From Acanthosepion esculentum (Eukaryota; Mollusca; Cephalopoda; Sepiida; Sepiidae): a DNA stretch of 64,000 nt. A program made the translations under genes and the position numbers. Every line of letters begins with the position of its first letter. Position 1 is the stretch's first letter. The notes beneath the pieces are model-generated. The model saw only the letters and a program-made list of their open reading frames with translations, searched no databases and was not told the origin of the DNA. The stretch is from positions 80,949,349 through 81,013,348 of the forward strand of contig OZ038510.1 of assembly GCA_964036315.1 (NCBI GenBank), given 5' to 3'. Below are positions 10,328 through 21,014 of this stretch, piece by piece.

Positions 10328-10737
10328 CATACAACGTGTATTAACACGTGCGATACCCTGTCTTTATCAGCCGCCGACCAGGGGTGATATCACGGTTTCG
10401 GTGGCTATATATTTCATTTTTCAGCTAACTTCAAGTAACTTCCGAGACGAAAATAAATGTAATACTGTAGAAAGATCTTTTTAAAGTGTACAAAATATCT
10501 GGAAAACTACAAAGACATTACTATAATGATTGGACCAATTAGTCCATGTCACGTTAACTGAAAAAAAGACTTACAATATAAAATTTCGTGGAATTGTCAT
10601 ATTACTATATTAAAAAAAAACGTTCTGATTTAGAATATTCAAAATGTAACTCTAGCGTTGCGACACTGCACGCTCCCAAATTTCCTTACTGTTAATAATA
10701 ACACTTTTAAAAACATCTTTCGACCTTTTTATCTATC

Positions 10738-10739
<2 letters not shown>
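10326..10739. other. Mixed repeat DNA
   Basis: Holds the second copy of the 6.75-kb dispersed repeat (10612-10730). Before it lie about 100 bp of GC-richer sequence (GCCGCCGACC..GGTTTCGGTGGC, 10365-10410) that I cannot assign. Confidence 0.5.

Positions 10740-10792
<53 letters not shown>
10740..10792. repeat. (TA)n tract
   Basis: TA run. Confidence 0.95.
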
Positions 10793-10794
<2 letters not shown>

Positions 10795-10795
<1 letters not shown>

Positions 10796-11238
10796 GCAAT
10801 GGACAATTAAGTCATGTCTATGTTTATGCTCCTCTTCCTTTTTTTTTTATAAATACAAATATTTAAGTAAATGCTCTGTTTATAATAAACAGTATTAACG
10901 ACATTTACCGGCCTGAATGTCCGAGAAATTTTCATAGAAAATATGCGTCCTCCGACAGGATTTGAACCTGTATCCTATACGGAACCGTCATATAGCCCGT
11001 CGTGCTTTAACCGATTTCGCCTTAGGGAAGCGTTTCGGTTAGCCTGGTCGATTTTACTGTTTTTAAACTACAATTTTCCATGATTTTCTCACGTACATTC
11101 ATATCTGCTTGGTGCGTATCCAAATGTAAACAAATGACGTCACACATTATGAAATGGACAAAGTCCGACAATTATTTCAAGACATTTAAAAACATTTGTA
11201 AACATTAGTTTAAAGAAATTATAAACATAAAAATGTCC
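10795..11238 (-). mobile_element. tRNA-Ser-derived SINE, diverged copy
   Basis: Minus strand 10951-11030 matches the tRNA-like core at 29511-29585, with the same variable arm (GTATAGGAT) and T-arm (ACAGGTTCAAATCCTGT). Flanks carry the shared ACAGAGCATTTACTT..TATTTATAAA and CCGAGAAATTTTCAT blocks. Bounded on both sides by (TA)n. Confidence 0.65.
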
Positions 11239-11266
11239 TAATATATATATATATATATATATATAT

Positions 11267-11549
11267 TGGCTCCTGAAAAATTAATTTCGGTTGAGCTCTT
11301 TGGTTTGAAGTGTGAGTTTGTTAACAGTGACTATTTAAGCTAATATTGCACGACTCTTCGGCAGAATTGAGTCACTGTCAGTCACTGTGTGTTTATCTAA
11401 AATCTAAATATAAACACGTTAAAATACACCTTCATCCCTGCCATGCGCCGACATCTTACTGGTAGAAGGTCCGACTGACGCAAATTCAGTTTCGATCCTA
11501 GCTAGAGGCAACCGGACGTCTAGCCACAACCGGACGTCTGTGGATGACA

Positions 11550-11552
<3 letters not shown>
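11267..11552 (+). mobile_element. tRNA-like SINE, copy 1
   Basis: Nearly identical to 23951-24266. A-box-like CTTACTGGTAGAAGG and B-box-like TTTCGATCCT lie in the second half. In this copy the hammerhead-like segment before the TA tail is deleted, leaving CTGTGGATGACA. It lies between TA tracts at 11241-11266 and 11551-11610. Confidence 0.7.

Positions 11553-11610
<58 letters not shown>
11551..11610. repeat. (TA)n tract
   Basis: TA run forming the 3' border of the SINE. Confidence 0.95.
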
Positions 11611-11612
<2 letters not shown>

Positions 11613-11859
11613 ATGCATGTTTCATTAAATAATATAGACAAGTTTTGTCTATTTATTTTATGCAAATTCCTGTGAAATTGTCCGATAAGCTTAATAACAT
11701 TATCATTGAAAGACGAAAGAAAATCACCATATTGATACATGTTTTTTAATCCTATCTAAGCTTTCGGCTTACATAAGCTAGCATCAAAGATGGCAATAAC
11801 ATTACAATACATTAAACAATGCACATACATGGCAATAATGATAGTCTGTTTAAATACAT

Positions 11860-11862
<3 letters not shown>

Positions 11863-11926
<64 letters not shown>
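11863..11926. repeat. (TA)n tract
   Basis: TA run. Confidence 0.95.
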
Positions 11927-11929
<3 letters not shown>

Positions 11930-12184
11930 GAAATGGACAAAGTCCGACAATTATTTTAAAATATTTTGATGTTTATACATTCTTTTTATAGATACAAATA
12001 TTTAAAGTAAATGCTCTGTTTATAATAAACAGTATTAAACAACATTTACCGGCCTGAATGTCCGAGAAATTTTCATAGAAAATATTCGTCCTCCGGTAAA
12101 TGTTATTAATACTGTTTATTATAAACAGAGCATTTACTTAAAATATTTGTATCTATAAAAAGAATGAATAAATATAAAAATGTC

Positions 12185-12188
<4 letters not shown>
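11927..12188. repeat. Fold-back made of SINE-flank sequence
   Basis: The flank of the tRNA-Ser SINE (TAAATGCTCTGTTTATAATA) is followed after about 80 bp by its inverted copy (TATTATAAACAGAGCATTTA). The tRNA-like core is missing from between the arms. It lies between TA tracts. Confidence 0.7.
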
Positions 12189-12236
<48 letters not shown>

Positions 12237-12303
12237 GTGGTACGTGATCAATTTATATAACATAAATCATTCATTATTTGTTATTCGTATGAATGATTTA
12301 TGT

Positions 12304-12361
<58 letters not shown>
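12189..12361. repeat. Two (TA)n tracts around a hairpin
   Basis: TA runs at 12189-12233 and 12306-12360 flank a 70-bp palindrome with arms TAACATAAATCATTCAT and ATGAATGATTTATGTTA. Confidence 0.85.
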
Positions 12362-12366
<5 letters not shown>

Positions 12367-13283
12367 GTTAAGATTAAATAATTAGCTTAAAAAAAATTAA
12401 ATTTCATAGTCTAATAAAAGGCTTAAAAGCTTAACCCAATCATAAAATTGAAAAATCCTTCATGAAATCGTCAAAAAAACAAATTGTAGTTCAGTGTGGC
12501 GCGTTTATATATGAAACAGCCATTTGGAAAAAAAATAAACAAATTAATAAATAGATAAAATAAAATAAAACAAAATTCTCTTGACACTTCACGACATATC
12601 ATGGTGCCAACAGCTATCTGTCGCTGTGACTGACCAGACGATGTGCGTACATGAATGCTATTATTCGCTTTGAAATGGATACCCCCCCACCGTACCTCGG
12701 CTTGACCCCTTTCCGAAGGTGACTGATATGTGGATAAAAATTAACTGTTAGACCCCTTATCAAAATGGCCGCCCCAGCCGTTTCCATAGTAATTAATTTT
12801 GCGACCAAACATTCTTATAAAGATGGGTAAATTTCAAAATTGATTATTCCTAAATTTTCGTTTCTGGTTAACTTAGCTAGGGTATGTATGCTCATTGGCC
12901 TCGTTAGGTGTTCAGTGACGTCAGTTCTCTGGTAGTTGCGGGATGACTTTCGTTTCGTGTGTGTGTGTGTTTTTCGTATTTGTTATTGTGTCTAAATGGC
13001 TGCGTGGTTGTGCGAGTGCTTTTTTGGACGGATGATTGTTTTTTATACTTTAATAATCTAGCAATTTTTTCGTCCAGTTAACTGATGTTTCTGCCACATT
13101 GAGGTATTGTGGGGGTGGGGGGTATTACTAACCTAATTTTGTTGTGTTTTCATGTAAATAGTATTTAATTCATATTGTAAATATCCATTAGGGTTTTTTA
13201 AATTGTTATTTTTCCCTCCCCCCCCACCGCAGACTTTGAAATGTACATATGGGGACATAGAACTTCATAGAGAATTTGAGGTA
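12362..13283. other. Low-copy stretch, possible promoter-like DNA
   Basis: The least repetitive stretch of the left third of the window. It holds AAAATGGCCGCC (YY1-like) near 12763, TGACGTCA at 12916-12923, a short (GT)n, and a 21-codon frame starting MAAWLCECFFGRM near 13000. None of these proves a gene. Confidence 0.3.
12916..12923. promoter_or_regulatory. CRE-like octamer TGACGTCA
   Basis: A perfect palindromic CRE in low-copy DNA, about 80 bp upstream of a short ATG frame. A chance occurrence cannot be excluded. Confidence 0.2.
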
Positions 13284-13624
13284 CAGTGTAACCCGGATAT
13301 AAGAGAGTTGTCGGGACTGGAGAAAAAGTCTCTTATATCCGGGTTTCTCTTATATCCGGGTTTGGCCTATTATATATACATTAACACAGGCTCTAATTTG
13401 GGAGCAGAGAACATATCTCTTATATCCGGGTTTCTCTTATATCCGGGTTTCTCTTATATCCAGGTTTCTCTTATACCCGGGTTTCTCTTATATCCGGGTT
13501 TCGTCTATTATATATACATTAACACAGGCTCTAATTTGGGACCAGAGAAAAATCTCTCTTATATCCGGGTTTCTCTTATATATTGGTCTCTTATATCAGG
13601 GTCTCTTATATCCGGGTTACACTG
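13284..13624. mobile_element. pogo/Tigger-like MITE with internal minisatellite
   Basis: Perfect 23-bp inverted ends beginning CAGTGTAACCCGGATATAAG, flanked by TA on both sides (13282-13283 and 13625-13626). Terminal CAGT with a TA duplication fits the pogo/Tigger branch of Tc1/mariner. The interior is not unique DNA. It is built from repeated 17-bp pieces of the right TIR (TCTCTTATATCCGGGTT) and two copies of a longer block with TATATACATTAACACAGG. The 158-codon frame across it is a by-product. Confidence 0.8.
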
Positions 13625-13626
13625 TA

Positions 13627-13952
13627 TTATGGTGGATGTTGTAAGAAAGGTAGGAAAGAATGTGTTGTTTTGGTGCTAGGACTATTATTGGTATGTTTGG
13701 GTCAGTGTTTGTGACTAGCTAAGTTTAAATTTAAGACAGAAGACCGTCCTTCCCCAATCCCCCTTTTGGCCTTGTGCCACATTTTGTATATTTATATATG
13801 AATAAATATCTATTCCAAATTTTCGCTTGAGGATGAAACAGGGCTTGATACCTTAATTCAATTTAATTGTAATAATTATATTGAGGTTTTTGGCTCTCGT
13901 TTTTGAAACATGAGGACTCTTATGTAGCGAAGGAATCATTTTTAAAAAAATA

Positions 13953-13955
<3 letters not shown>
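13627..13955. other. No feature recognised
   Basis: Low-copy DNA with no ORF of interest. Confidence 0.4.

Positions 13956-13958
<3 letters not shown>

Positions 13959-14018
<60 letters not shown>
13959..14018. repeat. (TA)n tract
   Basis: TA run grading into GT-rich repeats (14019-14090). Confidence 0.95.
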
Positions 14019-14021
<3 letters not shown>

Positions 14022-14090
14022 TCTGTGTGTGTTTATGTGTGTGTATATATGTGTATGTGTGTGTATGCATGTGTATGCATAAATGTCTTA

Positions 14091-14760
14091 TATGTTATAT
14101 TTCAATATCCAAAAGCAGGCGTTAAACAAAGTCCATCATAACAGGAACGCAATTCTTTACGTAGAAAGTTCTTTAGGGAACCTCTAATAACAATATTGAG
14201 ATTTATTGTAAATTAATGCAATTATGGTACAAGGCCGAAAAGGGGGAAGGGTTTGAGGTCTTGATTAATTATCTTATACCTAGCTAATCGGATTCACGAC
14301 CCATTCACTCGTTACAATTTCCTCATTCACTATAAAAACACATCCGTCGTCAATCAACCCTCCATGCACCTTAATACCACAACCTATTTTTTTTTTTTTT
14401 TTTTTTTTTAAAACCCCATCCCAATGAGATGATAAATATTATTTACAATATATATATATATATACAAATCGGATGAATGATCATGGAAGGGGAGGGGTGA
14501 ACCCCAAAACAAACTAAATATCAAAACAAAGCAAAAATAAACAGAACTGATGTTAGTAGGACCCGTCCAACTCTTCGAAAAAGATTACTAAGAACAATCT
14601 TCCCAACTATAAACACACGTCAAAAACATTATATTACGTCACGAACCTTTATTGAATCCATTCTGAAAGAATCTAACGCAGGTTTATCTAAAATAAACGA
14701 TAAGTACATGAAAAAGTTCCCAAATCAACATGCGAAAAACCAACAACCATAATGTCTACT

Positions 14761-14763
<3 letters not shown>
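14091..14763. other. Mostly unassigned; one short open frame
   Basis: Includes a poly-T at 14388-14411. A plus-strand open stretch without ATG (about 14540-14750) reads TRPTLRKRLLRTIF and FIESILKESNAGLSKINDKY. It could be a transposon protein remnant, but I cannot name the family. Confidence 0.3.

Positions 14764-14828
<65 letters not shown>
14764..14828. repeat. (CA)n microsatellite
   Basis: Pure CA run. Confidence 0.97.
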
Positions 14829-14830
<2 letters not shown>

Positions 14831-15011
14831 ACGCATATACATTATCATCTAATTCTAAATAGACAAGCTAGAATTATTATACACTTATATAAATAAAGAA
14901 ATATTTACGGTTTTACAGTTTGGTCTGGAGTACGTTAATGTTTTGGAACTTTGAATGGACGTGTCGTCTCTCCCTGAATTCGGAACTCCAGAAATGTTAG
15001 TAATGTTTGTT

Positions 15012-15060
15012 TAACCCTAGAAAGACTAACCATGGGTATATAGTACCCAGCGCAAATTTT
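15012..15060. mobile_element. Candidate PiggyBac-type terminus
   Basis: TTAA immediately followed by CCCTAGAAAGACTAACC, then the palindrome GGGTATATAGTACCC. TTAA plus CCCTAGAAAG is the hallmark of PiggyBac ends. I do not find the opposite end with certainty. PiggyBac-like coding remnants lie at 15.9 and 18.5 kb. Confidence 0.5.
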
Positions 15061-15589
15061 CCTATTTTTAATTACAATTTTCAGTACCTGATTTTCTTAC
15101 CTAAATAATGTTTTTCAGTTCCTATTAATGTTAACTCAAAGTACAAAGTTTGAAGTACCTGTATGTAAAATATTTCAAATAAAGATATATATTTAATATT
15201 TTTTTTGATAATTTCAAAATCGGGTATGATATGGTTAGTAGTGGGGTAACTGTAATTGATGGTTAGGGTTAACGAGTCGAATGCACATAAAACATGATTA
15301 ACCAATGAAAAGGAAAACTACGAGAATTTCTTATTTTCTTTCATATCTCATTTTCTGGTGAAGTTTTAATATAAGTTAAACTTATTAGATTGATAAACGT
15401 TTTTCATTTGTTCTTTATCTTATCAAACATATCTGTGCAATGTGAGATAAGTTGGAAGTGCACATACAGGCGACAAATCTAGGATTTCTATATAAGCAAT
15501 TAAATCCTTCTTTTTAAAGACATCCCCAGTAAAAAAAATAATAACCAAATAAAGCTAATATGACGTGTAATGTCGAAAGCTGACTGCCA

Positions 15590-15905
15590 TATTTATATGA
15601 AGTGACAACAGAATAATTCCAAGATAGCGAACTTGCATGCACAGCTCAATGGTAAATCAGTTTATTGCAAAATAATCTCAGATGATGTTTCACTTGTGGG
15701 GTAGGGCAGGTTAATTTTCCCGTTTTTTCAGAAAGGAAACATTGCACTCGATCTGAAACTTGGAGTTTGATGTTATAAGAAATTATACCGATAGTTAGAT
15801 TCATAGCTTTTACCAATTTCTGAGCATTTTGTTTTAAAGATCGTCTGTAAAAAATGTACAGAAATACCTAATTTCTGCAGGTTTTTGCTTACAAACACAT
15901 GTCAA
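15590..15905. repeat. Dispersed repeat, copy 1 (copy 2 at 25165-25487)
   Basis: About 315 bp shared at high identity (ATATGAAGTGACAACAGAAT, CAGATGATGTTTCACTTG, TTTAAAGATCGTCTG). Non-coding. In this copy it runs straight into the PiggyBac-like remnant, so it may be part of that element. Confidence 0.8.
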
Positions 15906-16185
15906 CGTCGTAGTCGTCAGTCCTGCCAATGCTTTCATCACCACCAAAGATCTTCGGTTAGAATGTACTAGAAAAAATAAAGGAATTTCCTTATATAGAA
16001 AAGAATAAGAATCAGGCGTGTATTGATAAAACTACAGACAGAAGTGACCAGTAAACTGTACAATGAGAAAACAAGATGCACCTTCTGTGGTCCTAAAATT
16101 GATAGAAAAACGCAGTCTGTCATATTTGCCAAAAACATGTCTGTGAAAGCCATTTGAAAGTATTCTGTGAAAAATGCAGCAATGA
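15905..16185 (+). pseudogene. PiggyBac-like transposase C-terminal remnant
   Basis: After one frameshift the plus strand reads RCTFCGPKIDRKTQS, then HICQKHVCESHLKVFCEK ending KCSND and a stop near 16182. The C-x2-C, C-x2-C, C-x3-H, C-x2-C pattern resembles the cysteine-rich C-terminal zinc-binding domain of PiggyBac transposases. Upstream frames (NAFITTKDLRLECTRK) are broken. The DDD catalytic core is absent. A nearly identical copy lies at 18486-18775. The family assignment rests on this pattern plus the PiggyBac-type end at 15012. Confidence 0.5.
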
Positions 16186-16383
16186 CTAATTAAAAGAAAG
16201 GAATTTGTAACTTATTATTTCAAATTAAATGCAATGATGTATCGTAATTTTTATGCTTTAATGAAGAAATATTAATTAAAATCTAGGATTTCTATATATG
16301 CAATTAAATCCTTCTTTTTAAAGACATCCTCAGCAAAAAAGTAATAACCAAATAAAGCTAACAGGACGTCGAAAGCTGACTGC

Positions 16384-16845
16384 AGATTTAAGTAATTTTT
16401 CAACAGGATGCATCAAACCCAAGGTCGAAAAATTGATAACAGAGAAAATAAATACTTCAGAGATGGAACGAATTCATTGGGCAGCTATTCCATGACGAAG
16501 GGGACAACCCACAATGCATAGAAATATCGAAGTAGCAAAAATATTAAAATCTGGAGTGAAATGAGCACTGGCTAAATTGAATAAAAGCAAAGCAGCAGGA
16601 GCAGTTGTAATTGTAATAGAAATACTGGCAGCTTTAGATGATTTCGCTATCGACAGAATTAAAGACCGAAATGAAATATACGACAGTGGTGAGATACCGG
16701 AAGATCCAAGTGCACAGAAATGGGAACTGCATTGGAAAATCAGCCTAATGAACCATGTAACAAAACTTAGGATCCAAACTCTGATGAATAGAGCACGCAG
16801 CAAAATTAAACCGGTAATAGAACACGGACAATGCGATATCTATCT
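16384..16845 (+). pseudogene. Non-LTR RT finger/palm fragment
   Basis: The plus strand contains KSKAAGAVVIVIEILAALDD, NEIYDSGEIPE, and ISLMNHVTKLRIQTLMNRAR followed by an EHGQCD segment. These match the RT motif 1-3 region of the LINE family seen in the 1-4 kb mosaic. Catalytic YxDD is not included. The fragment stops abruptly where minus-strand PLE-type 3' units begin at 16846. Confidence 0.7.
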
Positions 16846-17440
16846 ATATTTTTGAGATGAGGTAATTATTTACACTATTTACATTGTTCAGACTGTTGTC
16901 TTCATCTTTATTGCCACATTCACGACGGTTTGGCCGTTGCACGCACCCACTTTCTTCAGGATTTGTCTGTATTTCTGAGATGAGGTATTGAAATTATTTA
17001 CTTTTTTTACATTGTTCAGACTGTTGTCCTCATCTTTATTGCCACATTCACGACGTTTCAGCCGTTGTACGCTCCAGGCTTCTTCAGGGTCTCTCTATAT
17101 TTCTGAGATGAGGTAATTATTTACAATATTTACATTGTTCAGACTGTTGTCTTCATTTTTATTGCCACATTCACGACGTTTTGGCCGTTGTACGCACCGA
17201 CTTTCTTTAGGACCTGTCTGTATTTCTGAGATGAGGTATTGTATTTAATTACATTATTTACATTGTTCGGTCTGTTGTCCTCATCTTTATTGCCATATTC
17301 ACAACATTTCTGCCGTTGTACGCTTCGGCCTTCTTCAAGTGTTTGGAATTTCGAACTGGACCCTTTATTTCGTCCACTGGGGTAGATTGTTCTAATTCCA
17401 CATGCCATGCTTCTTCCGTGTCGCTCAGTTATCTCCCTTT
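16846..17440 (-). mobile_element. Tandem PLE-type 3' units (4-5 copies)
   Basis: The unit TTCTGAGATGAGGTA..TCATCTTTATTGCCACATTC..CGTTT(C/T)GGCCGTTG..CTTCTTCAGG recurs with spacing of about 122-128 bp near 16850, 16976, 17100 and 17226. The last copy continues into the longer body (CACTGGGGTAGA..). Each unit contains the hammerhead-like segment on the minus strand. Confidence 0.75.
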
Positions 17441-18485
17441 AAATAAACTCACCAAGTGACTTGATCCAAAGTGTTGTGGGGTCAATACATGGCTACTGCA
17501 GTGGTGAACAAAAACTCTTTCTGAAGAAAGTTTGAAACCGATCAACAAGTCATCCAGAAATGCCATAATATTTCAATTTTTCTATGGCTAGTGATGAAAC
17601 GCATTACGTACTGCCTGACTAAACTCAAGCCCGCTGATTGGTCTCCGCAAATATTAAGTATAATTCGTTAATAGTAACAGGTGCATTTTATTTTTGTATT
17701 GGGGAAATCTAATTTAATATTTCTCTCATCTAGATGGTTTCAAATTTTCTCAGACTTGTAATTCGGAAAGCTCTTCAAAACTGTTCCAGATAATGGCAGG
17801 TAAAATTTCATTTTACGTAGATGGTGACAGATGCTAAAGAATTATTGATTTTGACTCTCATCGATTATTTATATACTTTGAAACGCTTAAGGTTTGAAGT
17901 GTTATAAACGTTTGACCTATTTTAACGGAAACTTTTGCATGTAGACATGGAGTTGTAAATTTAACGGTAGTAATTAAAAACCTTCTCTCTACCAATGGGT
18001 CTAATGGATCCATAATTTTTTTTTTTCAAAACTAATTTTTTGTCACCAATCATAGTCAAGTTATACTTATTCTATCCGAATTATTTTTTGTAGCTTTTAT
18101 TATTTTTTCTTTATTTTCTATCATCTACATAAAGGAAATGAATTTAGAACAAAATCAAGATTTTGGTGGAGACTTCTCCTATTACTGACTGGGTCCATAG
18201 TTGAAACTTTTAATTAAATAAAATGAAAAGGAAGATAAATAAATAGCACTTTATTTGGATTCCAAAAAAGAAATTTCTGATTCTTTCTTGTTGCCCAAAG
18301 AAAAAACTTTTGTGCATCACTTTTGGACACGATGGATTATTCTCCTAAAATCGAGTCATCAGATTCTAAAAAAAAAAAAATGAAGTAATTTTATATTACA
18401 ATAAAAGAAAGGAGGCGTATTTACACTTGATATAATGGAAGAACATATTCTTGCATGAGAATTACTCAGAAATTGCCTTTGTCTC
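17441..18485. other. AT-rich DNA, no gene seen
   Basis: Includes ATGGGTCTAATGGATCCA near 17994, a palindrome of the kind found close to PiggyBac ends. A similar one (ATGGGTCCGTTGAACCCA) is near 19938. Nothing codes. Confidence 0.4.
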
Positions 18486-18775
18486 TTTTCTACAACATCG
18501 TAGTCGTCAGTCCTGCCAATGCTTTCATCACCACCAAAGATCTTCGGTTAGAATGTACTAGAAAAAATAAAGGAATTTCCTTATATAGAAAAGAATAAGA
18601 ATCAGGCGTGTATTGATAAAACTACAGACGCAAGTGACCAGTAAACTGTACAATGAGAAAACAAGATGCACCTTCTGTGGTCCTAAAATTGATAGAAAAA
18701 CGCAGTCTGTCATATTTGCCAAAAACATGTCTGTGAAAGCCATTTGAAAGTATTCTGTGAAAAATGCAGCAATGA
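18486..18775 (+). pseudogene. PiggyBac-like remnant, second copy
   Basis: Near-identical duplicate of 15905-16185, with the same frameshift. The identity continues through 19230 (matching to about 16640), so the block was duplicated as DNA after decay and not by fresh transposition. Confidence 0.55.
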
Positions 18776-19007
18776 CTAATTAAAAGAAAGGAATTTGTAA
18801 CTTATTATTTCAAACTAAATGCAATGATGTATCGTAATTTTTATGCGTTAATGAAGAAATATTAATTAAAATCTAGGATTTCTATATATGCAATTAAATC
18901 CTTCTTTTTAAAGACATCCTCAGCAAAAAAGTAATAACCAAATAAAGCTAAGAGGACGTCGAAAGCTGACTGCAGATTTAAGTAATTTTTCAACAGGATG
19001 CATCAAA

Positions 19008-19655
19008 CCCAAGGACGAAAAATTGATAACAGAGAAAATAAATACTTCAGAGATGGAACGAATTCATTGGACAACTATTCCATGACGAAGGGGACAGCCC
19101 ACAATGCATAGAAATATCGAAGTAGCAAAAATATTAAAATCTGGAGTGAAATGAGCACTGGCTAAATTGAATAAAAGCAAAGCAGCAGGAGCAGTTGTAA
19201 TTGTAATAGAAATACTGGCAGCTTCATCCTCAGTAAAGAAAAAAATAATAACCAAATAAAGCTAAGAGGACGTCGAAAGCTTTAAATCAACTGACCAAGT
19301 GACTCATCAACGGGATGCCTCAAACCCAAAGACAGACATCGATAACAGAGAAGAATACTTTAGAGATGGAACGAATAGATTGGAGAACTCTTCCATGACG
19401 AAGAGGACAACCCACAATGCCTTTGGAATTGTAATAGAAATACTGGCAGCTTTAGATGATTTCACTATCGAGAGAATTAAAGACCTAAATGAAATATACG
19501 ACAGTGGTGAGATACCGGAGATCCAGGTGCACAGAAATGTTAACATTGGAAAATCAGCCTAATCAGCCATGTAACAAAACTTATGATCCGAATTCTGATG
19601 AATAGAGCGCGCGGCAAAATTCAACTGGAAATAGAACAGGGACAATGCGATATCT
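19008..19655 (+). pseudogene. Non-LTR RT fragments, duplicated
   Basis: The first part (19008-19225) duplicates 16384-16640. At 19226 it breaks and a second, more diverged RT copy begins (19300-19655, LAALDDFTIERIKDLNEIYD then GEIPEIQVHRN). The junction repeats CATCCTCAG..AAAGAAAAAAATAATAACCAAATAAAGC, which also precedes the first copy, suggesting recombination between repeats. Confidence 0.65.
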
Positions 19656-19659
19656 CTCT

Positions 19660-19870
19660 ATATCTCTGAGATGAGGTAATTATTTACACTATTTACATTG
19701 TTCAAACTGTTGTCTTCATCTTTATTGCCACATTCATGACGTTTTAGCCGTTGTACGCTTCGGAATCTCTCTATATTTCTGAGATGAGGTAATTATTTAC
19801 ATTATTTACATTGTTCGGACTGTTGTCTTCATCTTTATTGCCATATTCACGAGGTTCTGCCCGTTGTATT
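19660..19870 (-). mobile_element. Tandem PLE-type 3' units (2 copies)
   Basis: Two units like those at 16.85-17.44 kb, about 105 bp apart, again directly downstream of the RT fragment. Confidence 0.7.
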
Positions 19871-20640
19871 TTTTTATAATTATACATAACTAATACCATC
19901 AAAAAATGCAAAAATCTAAATGTTTAAAAAAAATAGGAATGGGTCCGTTGAACCCAGGTAATGTTTTATTGCTATACGGTGGATTAAATTGATTTAATTG
20001 ACTTGTTCTCTTTTTTATAGATTAGCATTCACTAGACCGCCGTCAATCCACGATATTGTCTGAAATCAAACATATAATGATTTCTTTTCCATTTTAGAAT
20101 GGGGTCTTGTTAATAATATGAATACAATATCAAATAGATCCCTGACTTATTTACAAATGTTTACATTGATAACTGCGTTTACGTCATTGATAACTGCGTT
20201 TACGTCATTGATATCTGCGTACGATTATGAATTAGGGAAAGGGCAACAATCATCTATGACGTAAGCACAAGTTCTGACTTGAAATTTACAAATGAAATCA
20301 AAATATAGATACAGGATAACTGGCCACTTGTATTCGAGGATACCCGTCTACTAGGGCGGCTAGCCAATCCCCATTGCAGACGCTCGCTCAGGCGCATTTG
20401 TGTTTATTTAACACCCACAGAAACAACCTGAGGTTTATACTGGAACTATGCTGAGCATACCTTAGTTACAGTTTCAACAATTTGAACAAGGCCAGAACGC
20501 TCAACTCCTCGGCCACGATGACTTGTAACTTCGTGCTATGGTTCCGTCTACCCAGTTTCACTCACAAAGCTTCGGTCAACTCGTGGTAATGGTTTGCAGG
20601 CATTTTCCAGATCGCCCCCAGCCCGATAACATCAGAAAGT
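19871..20640. other. Unassigned; partial fold-back
   Basis: 20130-20330 shows loosely inverted ends (TTTACAAATG) and three repeats of TTGATAACTGCGTTTACGTCA. It resembles the fold-back at 21893-22066. No coding. Confidence 0.4.
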
Positions 20641-20654
20641 CTCCTTCCTAACAA

Positions 20655-20735
20655 ATCGGCCATAGTGAGATTCGAACTCGGATCTCATGGTCAAAATACG
20701 AACGTTCTAACCACTCGGCCACGTGCCCATAGATA
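20655..20735 (-). mobile_element. tRNA-like SINE head
   Basis: The minus strand reads like the 5' half of a tRNA (GTGGCCGAGTGGTTAGAACG, A box), then a B box GAGTTCGAATC. Acceptor pairing is not restored, and it runs into about 250 bp of non-tRNA sequence, so this is a SINE or tRNA pseudogene. Confidence 0.6.
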
Positions 20736-21014
20736 AGTATATATATGTGTATAAACCAACTTCACATATAGTGCGATGCCTGAAGGCTTTTGGGAAAAAC
20801 ATGATGTTTTATCATTTCAGCCATTAGTTACAATGAATTTTCACCAGCGTCTAGTCTGATTAAAATTTCCACTTTTTGCGATAGCTCCAAAGTTGTTCTT
20901 TACCACTTATTCCCATCGTCTTTTGCGCCAATGCAAAGCCATTAGGCTGAAATAAGCATAAGCAATTATCCAAAGTAAATTTCCTGAAAAAACAGAAATT
21001 TCAAATCATTTACA

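Noticed and set aside
13203..13679. 158-codon frame
   Set aside because: Translation of the pogo-like MITE and its internal repeats.
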